From positions 1 to 64,000 of the forward strand of contig JAFWKF010000004.1 of NCBI GenBank assembly GCA_017533605.1: DNA of 64,000 bases, given 5' to 3'. The stretch's first letter is position 1. Each line of letters starts with the position of its first letter. Of the stretch, positions 58,681 through 64,000 are shown piece after piece. The notes beneath the pieces are model-generated. The model was not told where the DNA came from. It ran no database searches and saw only the letters and a program-made list of their open reading frames with translations. The stretch is from Candidatus Saccharimonadota bacterium. GTDB taxonomy: Bacteria; Patescibacteriota; Saccharimonadia; Saccharimonadales; Saccharimonadaceae. The position numbers and the translations under genes were made by a program.

Positions 58681-60435
58681 ATGCAGGAAATCAAAAACCA
58701 ACTAAAACAAGCTATTTATGAACTATATGATTTAGATTTTGATCCCGAACTCGCCTCTTCGCCAGAAAACATCTCTGCCGATTATTCATCTAACGCCCCA
58801 CTAAAACTCGCCAAAGAACTCCACAAACCTCCAATAGAGATCGCCGAGGAGCTAAGTGCGGCATGGGCGGGTGACGGACTTGGAGGGGGCCCCCTGCTGA
58901 GCGCAAGCGAAGTGGGGGAGGAAAAGGTCCGGCAGGACCCGCCCAAAGTCTCAGTAACTCCTCCGGGCTTTTTGAATTTTGTTTTATCTGACGAACTCTT
59001 AAACAAAGAAATCGGTAATTTACATTCCGATTTTGAAACTACTATTAAATCAAACGAGTTCGCCGATAAAACCGTCATTTGCGAATTCAGCGATCCTAAT
59101 CCGTTCAAAGTTCTTCACGTTGGCCATTTATACACTTCTATTGTGGGCGATTCCATCAGCCGGCTTTTTGAATACGCCGGCGCCAAAGTTATTCGCGCTA
59201 ATTTTGGTGGCGATGTTGGCCTTCATGTTGCCAAAACCATGTATGTTTTAAAGCAAAAGAATCTAGCAGACTTAACTATTGAAGACATTGCTAATTGTTA
59301 TATAGAAGGCACTGCCGCCTACGATAGTGACGAAACCGCCAGAGCCGAAATTACCAAGCTAAATAAAGAAATCTATGAAATCAATTCCAAAAATCTTCAC
59401 GATACCGAGATTGCCAAACTTTACTGGCGCGGCAGAGAATTATCCTACGATTACTTTAATGATTTTTATAATTCAATCGGTGTTAAGTTTGACAAATACT
59501 ATCCCGAATCCACTGTCGCGAATTTAGGTCTAGAAAAAGTCAAAGCCGAACTAGCAGAAGGTGTTTATGAAGTTTCTCACGGCGCCGTAATTTTTGACGG
59601 CGATAAATATGGCCTCCACACTCGTGTCTTCATTAACCAAGAAGGCGTCCCTACTTACGAAGCCAAAGATGTCGGCCTCATTTTTCAAAAATATGAAGAT
59701 TATCATTTTGACAAATCCGTAGTTATCACCGGCTCCGAACAACTAGAATACATGAAAGTTGTTCTAAAATCTGTTGAACAATATGCCCCAGATTTAGTCG
59801 CCAAAACCACCCATCTAATTCATGGTCTGGTCAAACTCCCAGGCAACATCAAAATGTCTTCCAGAAAAGGCAATTTCTTAAAGGCTATCGATGTTTTAAA
59901 CATGATTAAAACTGAGCTAAAAACTACCTACAATTCCACCGACGAAAAGGTCGCCCTCGCTGCTACTAAATACGCCTTTCTAAAATACAAAATGGGCGGC
60001 AACATTATCTTTGATCCAAAAGAATCCATCAAAATGACCGGCAACTCCGGCCCCTACCTCCTCTACTCCTGTGTCAGAGCCAAAAAGATTTTGCAGAATA
60101 TCGCATCGGCGAGTGACGGACCTGGAGGGGACCCCCTGCTGAGCGCAAGCGAAGTGGGGGAGGAGAAGGTCCGGCAGGACCCGCCCGAGAGAGTACTAAT
60201 GAAAAAGCTTCTTGAATACAAAACAGTTCTTGCCGACTCCGTTTTCGAAATGGCTCCTCACAAAGTTGCAACCTATTGTTACGAACTCGCCCAAGCCTTT
60301 TCTCGTTTTTACGAAAACTGCCCTGTCGTTGGTAGCAGTAACGAATCCGAACGCATCAAACTCGTTCAAGTTTATCTAAACACTATGACGCACGGACTTA
60401 ATATTTTAGGGATAAAAATCCCGGAGGAAATGTAA
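58681..60435 (+). CDS. argS: Arginyl-tRNA synthetase with two palindromic insertions
   Basis: ArgRS charges tRNA-Arg. The 584-residue protein has the N-terminal Add1 domain, the HIGH-type site FKVLHVGHLYTSIVGD near 139 and YEAKDVGLIFQKY. The KMSKS-type loop is KMSSRKGNFL near 395. SGPYLLYSCVRAKKIL leads into the anticodon-binding domain ending THGLNILGIKIPEEM. Two extra stretches, about residues 62-88 and 476-502, are encoded by near-identical palindromic elements and both read as SASEVGEEKVRQDPP. They fall in a loop before PPGFLNFVL and at the start of the anticodon domain, places where length varies in the family. The stop overlaps orn. Confidence 0.96.
   Translation: MQEIKNQLKQAIYELYDLDFDPELASSPENISADYSSNAPLKLAKELHKPPIEIAEELSAAWAGDGLGGGPLLSASEVGEEKVRQDPPKVSVTPPGFLNFVLSDELLNKEIGNLHSDFETTIKSNEFADKTVICEFSDPNPFKVLHVGHLYTSIVGDSISRLFEYAGAKVIRANFGGDVGLHVAKTMYVLKQKNLADLTIEDIANCYIEGTAAYDSDETARAEITKLNKEIYEINSKNLHDTEIAKLYWRGRELSYDYFNDFYNSIGVKFDKYYPESTVANLGLEKVKAELAEGVYEVSHGAVIFDGDKYGLHTRVFINQEGVPTYEAKDVGLIFQKYEDYHFDKSVVITGSEQLEYMKVVLKSVEQYAPDLVAKTTHLIHGLVKLPGNIKMSSRKGNFLKAIDVLNMIKTELKTTYNSTDEKVALAATKYAFLKYKMGGNIIFDPKESIKMTGNSGPYLLYSCVRAKKILQNIASASDGPGGDPLLSASEVGEEKVRQDPPERVLMKKLLEYKTVLADSVFEMAPHKVATYCYELAQAFSRFYENCPVVGSSNESERIKLVQVYLNTMTHGLNILGIKIPEEM
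58864..58945 (+). repeat. In-frame palindromic element, family 2, first copy in argS
   Basis: P1 TGGGCGGGT (58864-58872) pairs perfectly with ACCCGCCCA (58937-58945). P2 CGGAC/GTCCG and P3 CCCCC/GGGGG enclose CTGAGC-GCAA-GCGAAG, a GNRA-type tetraloop stem with tandem G-A pairs. It is about 95% identical to the second argS copy and shares junction sequences with the tlyA copy. Confidence 0.9.
60106..60188 (+). repeat. In-frame palindromic element, family 2, second copy in argS
   Basis: This has the same layout as the copy at 58864, with about four differences in 76 nt. P1 is imperfect here (GGCGAGT against ACCCGCC, one A-C mismatch). P2 CGGACC/GGTCCG is longer by one pair. It is inserted between VRAKKILQNIA and LMKKLLEYK and read in the same frame as the first copy. 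Confidence 0.9.
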
Positions 60436-60959
60436 TGAAAACCGCCAAACTTTTGTGGATAGATTTAGAAATGACTGGCTTAGACCCTAAAAAGGATAAA
60501 ATTTTGGAAGTTGCCGCTATTGCTACTGATATGAAGTTAAATGAAATCGCGACTTTTGAGGCTGTAGTTAAAGTTGATGAAAAGATTATCGCTTCCCGCA
60601 TGGTCGGCGACTTTTGGGAAAAGAATGCCGCGTCCCGTGATGATTTAATTAAACAAAACACATCTGGCCAACCAATTGAAACCGTAGAAAAAGAATTAAT
60701 CAAATTTATTAAAAAACACTTCAAAGACGAAATATACCTAGCCGGCAACTCCATCCATCAAGATCGCAAATTTATCGAAAACGAAATGCCAGAGCTAAAT
60801 AAACTATTACACTATCGCATGCTTGACGTTTCCGCTTGGAAAATTTATTTTGAAAATGCCCTCGGAAAAAAATTCATTAAGCCAGAAAATCACCGCGCCT
60901 TAGAAGATATTAATGGTTCAATTGAGGAACTAAAATGGTATTTGACATTTCTAAAGTAA
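60435..60959 (+). CDS. orn: Oligoribonuclease
   Basis: Orn is a DEDDh 3'-5' exonuclease that degrades two- to five-nucleotide RNAs. The 174-residue protein has WIDLEMTGLDPKKDKILEVA (Exo I, D and E), LAGNSIHQDRKFIENEMP (Exo II) and ENHRALEDINGSIEELKWY (Exo III H and D). Length and motifs are standard. It overlaps the end of argS and the start of the following gene. Confidence 0.96.
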   Translation: MKTAKLLWIDLEMTGLDPKKDKILEVAAIATDMKLNEIATFEAVVKVDEKIIASRMVGDFWEKNAASRDDLIKQNTSGQPIETVEKELIKFIKKHFKDEIYLAGNSIHQDRKFIENEMPELNKLLHYRMLDVSAWKIYFENALGKKFIKPENHRALEDINGSIEELKWYLTFLK

Positions 60960-61222
60960 CCGGCATCGGCGACTACACCGTTAAGTCCGAAAAAGATCGT
61001 GACTTATTCTTTCGCGGCCAATTGGTTTTTTTGGTCCTACGCCGTAATACTATTGAAGTCCGCTGTGACCCTCAGCTCAGCGAAAACCTAAAAGCCAAAT
61101 ACGAATCCGTCATGGAATCTCGTTACTATGGCAAAAACGGTATTGAAATTGTCCTTACCAACCAATTAAGCGAATCAGAGATTTATGATCTGATTCGCTT
61201 AAGTTATAATCTTACGGTTTAA
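60935..61222 (+). CDS. MmcQ/YjbR-like small protein
   Basis: The 95-residue protein contains DLFFRGQLVFLVLRRNTIEVRCDPQLSENLKAKYES, then GIEIVLTNQLSESEIYDLIRLSYNLTV. The order of a strand pair, a basic middle and an IxxLIxxSYxLv end matches MmcQ/YjbR proteins, possible DNA-binding proteins of unknown role. It overlaps orn by 25 nt, so it is translationally linked. The MscL gene faces it with no gap. Confidence 0.75.
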   Translation: MVFDISKVTGIGDYTVKSEKDRDLFFRGQLVFLVLRRNTIEVRCDPQLSENLKAKYESVMESRYYGKNGIEIVLTNQLSESEIYDLIRLSYNLTV

Positions 61223-61615
61223 TTATTTTTCGCTTTTCTTTTCACTTTTTGCAGCTTTTTTGGCTTCGCGGCGTTCGTTCATTCGGTTCATCGCCTTAAT
61301 AATCATAAAGATTACCCAAGCGATGATCAAAAATTCAATTACATTTTGGATAAAATTACCGTAAGCAATCACTGCTTCGTCGCCTGTGCCAAAGAAATTC
61401 GGGATTCTGATTGCTAGTCCAGTGAAATCTACACCGCCAGCGATTAGACCCACAATCGGCATGATAATATCATTGACTAGGGAATTAACAATCGCCGTGA
61501 AAGCTCCACCTACCGCCACGCCTACTGCTAGATCCACCACCGAGCCACGGTTGATAAACTCAATGAACTCCTCTTTAAAACTTTTCTTCTCTGTCTTTTC
61601 TTCGGATTTTGCCAT
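61223..61615 (-). CDS. mscL: Large-conductance mechanosensitive channel MscL
   Basis: MscL is a pentameric safety valve for osmotic downshock. The 130-residue protein has the conserved [43 protein letters not shown] (amphipathic helix and first membrane helix). An outer loop, the second helix ([24 protein letters not shown]) and a basic tail follow. A ribosome site (AAAGGA) precedes the ATG. Confidence 0.96.
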   Translation of the reverse strand: MAKSEEKTEKKSFKEEFIEFINRGSVVDLAVGVAVGGAFTAIVNSLVNDIIMPIVGLIAGGVDFTGLAIRIPNFFGTGDEAVIAYGNFIQNVIEFLIIAWVIFMIIKAMNRMNERREAKKAAKSEKKSEK

Positions 61616-61629
61616 TTTATTCCTTTCTT

Positions 61630-62244
61630 TTAATTAGTTTCCGAATAATCGTTAAATTTACTATAGAGGGTTGATAAACTATTATAGGATGTGGTCAAGA
61701 TTTCCTTCAAATCATCATTCCCAGTTTTTTCTAAAATCTCAGTTTCCTCTGCCATTAGTACGGATATTTCATAAGCAATCTTATGCGTAAAAATCCGATC
61801 TAAAATACCATTTATTTTTGCTTCAAATAATTCGGATTCCAGCCCGTCCTTTTCTAAGGTAGCCTGTTCAATAATTTTTTGATCTGCGTCTTTAATCTTA
61901 GTGCCGTATTTTTCCGTTAAATAATTAGTTAGTTTACTGCTTGTATCTGCCAAAACTCCGTACAAAGAAGCCGAGCTAGATCTTAGATTTGAAGATTTAA
62001 TCTCATTTTGATAATTTTTGACCACCTCAGCTGTGTTATCAATATGTAGCGCAAGAGCATAAGACAGATTCTTTTCTCCGCCTTTATTTCCGCTCAAAAT
62101 CGCACCTAGTATAATGATTATGATCAAACATATTAGGCCAATCATGCCTACCATAAAAAATTTTGATGAAAAAATGCCATTTCTTTTCGCTTTTATCGGT
62201 TTAACCGAAGCAGAAATTTGGTCTAAATACTCTTGTCCATCCAT
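61630..62244 (-). CDS. Single-pass membrane protein of unknown function
   Basis: The 204-residue protein has a short cytoplasmic tail ([23 protein letters not shown]), one membrane helix at about 30-53 and a helical, charged outer domain without cysteines. ATG 62244 is chosen because TATAAT ends exactly 6 nt upstream; the ATG at 62262 lies upstream of that promoter. No family recognised. Confidence 0.75.
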   Translation of the reverse strand: MDGQEYLDQISASVKPIKAKRNGIFSSKFFMVGMIGLICLIIIIILGAILSGNKGGEKNLSYALALHIDNTAEVVKNYQNEIKSSNLRSSSASLYGVLADTSSKLTNYLTEKYGTKIKDADQKIIEQATLEKDGLESELFEAKINGILDRIFTHKIAYEISVLMAEETEILEKTGNDDLKEILTTSYNSLSTLYSKFNDYSETN

Positions 62245-62295
62245 GCCCTGATTATACCACACATTAGCCCCTTACTTCCATGATATAATATACAC

Positions 62296-63930
62296 ATGAA
62301 CGATGCGAAGGAGGAAATTAAATCCCGCCTCGCAGTGGAAGACGTGGTGGGGCAATATATTGAGCTAAAACGTGCGGGCAGGAATCTTAAAGGACACTCA
62401 CCTTGGGGTGTAGACAAAACCCCCAGCTTCATGGTTTCACCAGAAAAGGGTATTTGGCATGATTTTTCCGCTGGCAAAGGCGGCGATATTTTTACCTTCG
62501 TGATGGAAGTAGAGGGGATTAGCTTTAGAGAAGCTATAGAAAAACTCGCTGGCCAAGCAGGAGTAGATTTAAGTAAATACGCTGGCACAGACAAAGATCT
62601 AACTCGCAAAAAATCTCGTGCTCGCGAAGCCCTCGCTCTCGCTGCTAAATACTACCAAGCCTGCCTTACTCATAGCAAACCAGTTTGTGAATATGTTTTT
62701 TACAAAAGAAACCTCAATCGCAAGACTGTTGCCGACTTTAAAATTGGCTACGCTCCCGCAAGTGGCCAGGCTCTCATTAATGTATTAAAAAAACACGGTT
62801 TTACCGCCGAAGAATTAGACACCGCCGGCCTTCTTAACCGTTTTAAAACCGACCTTTTCCGCGACCGTATGATGATTCCCTTTATTGACACCACCGGCAA
62901 TGTGATTGGTTTTACCGCCCGCATTCTCAAAAAAGGCGAACCCAAATATCTCAACACTCCAGAAACTATTTTGTTTAATAAATCCAAATTTATCTTCGGC
63001 CTTCACCAGGCCAAAGAATCCATCCGCCGCGATAAATATGTAGTAATCGTAGAGGGCAACATGGATGTGATTTCCTCGCATCAAGCCGGCGTTAAAACCG
63101 CCGTAGCTACTTCCGGTACCGCCATGACCGAGCAACACTTAAAGGCCCTCTCCAATCTAACCACTGATATCCGTTTAGCCTTTGACGGCGACGAAGCCGG
63201 CATCAAAGCTACCGAACGCGCCATCATGATGGCAGGCGATTTAGGTATCGACCTGTCCGTCGTTTCAGACTATCATGGCGCCAAAGACCCTGATGAACTC
63301 ATTCAAAAAGACCCTAAGCTTTGGCAAATGGCCGTAGAAAAACATATCCCCGCCGTGGATTGGCTCTTGTCAAAATACGAAGAAAATTTAAACTTAAACT
63401 CCGCACCAGACAAACGCAAATATTCAGACATCGCCTTAAAGCTTTTAAGTTACATCAAAGATGAAGTAGAAAGATCTAGTTACGAAGAAAAAGTCGCCAA
63501 AAAACTTGGCGTAGAGTTAGAAGTACTTCGCGAAAAAGGCGAAAGATTAAACAAAAAACTCGCCACGAATAAAAAGTATTTTAAGCCAGTTAAAACTGAA
63601 GCCAAAAACAACAAGATAAAAAAACTAGAAGACAGTCTCCTTGCCCTAAAAGTTTTTGGCGGCATCAGTAAAACCAAAATTCCTCTTGAAATTCCAGAAG
63701 ATGATACCAGAATTGCTGAACTTGAATTAATTTTTAATAACGAACATAGCAACCTAAAAGGCCTAGACCTAGAATCCGAAGCTAAAGAGCTAATCGCTCG
63801 TTATAATCAAGAAATCAAGCAACAAAGAATTTCCGAGCTTAAGGCTGAATTAGATAATTATGATGAAGAAGACGAAAACTACGAGAAAGTTTTAAAACAA
63901 ATTGTAGAATTACAAAACGCCGCCAGGTAG
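62296..63930 (+). CDS. dnaG: DNA primase without zinc-ribbon cysteines
   Basis: DnaG makes replication primers. The 544-residue protein has the N-terminal zinc-ribbon fold region, where YIELKRAGRNLKGHSPWGVDKTPSFMVSPEKGIWHDFSAGKGGD aligns with the CHC2 finger but all four metal ligands are replaced (S, G, D, A). The TOPRIM core follows with YVVIVEGNMDVIS and RLAFDGDEAGIKA, plus a C-terminal helical domain of reduced length that may bind DnaB. TATAAT ends exactly 6 nt before ATG 62296. Confidence 0.93.
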   Translation: MNDAKEEIKSRLAVEDVVGQYIELKRAGRNLKGHSPWGVDKTPSFMVSPEKGIWHDFSAGKGGDIFTFVMEVEGISFREAIEKLAGQAGVDLSKYAGTDKDLTRKKSRAREALALAAKYYQACLTHSKPVCEYVFYKRNLNRKTVADFKIGYAPASGQALINVLKKHGFTAEELDTAGLLNRFKTDLFRDRMMIPFIDTTGNVIGFTARILKKGEPKYLNTPETILFNKSKFIFGLHQAKESIRRDKYVVIVEGNMDVISSHQAGVKTAVATSGTAMTEQHLKALSNLTTDIRLAFDGDEAGIKATERAIMMAGDLGIDLSVVSDYHGAKDPDELIQKDPKLWQMAVEKHIPAVDWLLSKYEENLNLNSAPDKRKYSDIALKLLSYIKDEVERSSYEEKVAKKLGVELEVLREKGERLNKKLATNKKYFKPVKTEAKNNKIKKLEDSLLALKVFGGISKTKIPLEIPEDDTRIAELELIFNNEHSNLKGLDLESEAKELIARYNQEIKQQRISELKAELDNYDEEDENYEKVLKQIVELQNAAR

Positions 63931-63980
63931 TAGCTTAAGAAGTCTTGTCAAAACCCGTTATTTGCATTATAATTATCGCA

Positions 63981-64000
63981 ATGAACACTAAAAAAGACGA
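63981..64000 (+). CDS. Start of a gene, possibly the primary sigma factor rpoD
   Basis: Only MNTKKD is visible. The promoter is clear: TTGTCA (63945-63950), 17-nt spacer, TATAAT (63968-63973), then 7 nt to ATG. In many bacteria rpoD follows dnaG; the identity is inferred from that order alone. Confidence 0.4.

Noticed and set aside
58864-60188. CRISPR array or tandem protein-repeat explanation for the argS copies
   Set aside because: Only two copies 1.24 kb apart in one gene, no spacers, and the same family occurs in tlyA with changed stems.

Overview
The window carries a complete replication-origin neighbourhood from a small-genome bacterium. The order is khpB/jag-yidC-rnpA-rpmH on the minus strand, a cluster of DnaA boxes, then dnaA-dnaN-recF on the plus strand. 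UGA is used as a normal stop (dnaN, the HIT protein, the PAP2 protein), so this is not one of the candidate phyla that recode UGA. I infer a Saccharibacteria (TM7)-type member of the Candidate Phyla Radiation. The reasons are a compact genome with many short or domain-trimmed enzymes, a complete type IV pilus cluster, FemAB and Mur wall genes, acetate kinase, and almost no biosynthetic genes. No database search was possible, so the phylum is an inference.

Layout: 0-10.8 kb holds a CotH-like fragment, a LexA-like winged-helix protein, an LCP wall-polymer ligase, the origin block and a large envelope protein. 10.8-23.6 kb holds RlmD, a MacB-type ABC exporter, MurE plus a MurE-like fragment, a RhuM-Fic protein beside tRNA-Ser, PAP2, HIT, ValS, and small accessory genes. 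23.9-29.2 kb holds two FemAB transferases, a CtpE-like P-type ATPase and a Pro-rich membrane protein. 29.3-33.7 kb mixes short accessory genes with TsaD, RlmH and tRNA-Gln. 33.8-40 kb holds FtsK and a three-gene surface operon with an 855-residue three-module wall hydrolase. 40-42.3 kb is rpsF-ssb-rpsR-efp-tlyA. 42.3-52.9 kb is the type IV pilus cluster. 52.9-64 kb holds a Xer recombinase, ackA, an amino-acid ABC importer, a PrsA/SurA-like protein, argS, orn, mscL, dnaG and the first codons of a further gene.

The most interesting signal is a set of palindromic elements of about 80-125 bp inserted in frame inside genes for core RNA-related enzymes: rlmD, valS, argS (twice), the 5' end of tlyA, and tsaD. 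They fall into at least three sequence families. Within a family, loops and junctions are conserved while paired arms change together, which indicates conserved RNA structure. Four of the six tRNA genes are followed at short distance by a duplicate of their own 3' end (three clear, one weak). These look like footprints of one or more undescribed mini-elements, comparable in style to Rickettsia palindromic elements.

A second window-wide signal concerns promoters. About twenty genes carry TATAAT exactly 6 nt before the start codon, which places +1 on the first base of the start codon and implies leaderless mRNAs. A minority of genes (small accessory genes, ribosomal and internal operon genes) use ordinary leaders with strong Shine-Dalgarno sites. 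This pattern was used here to choose several start codons.
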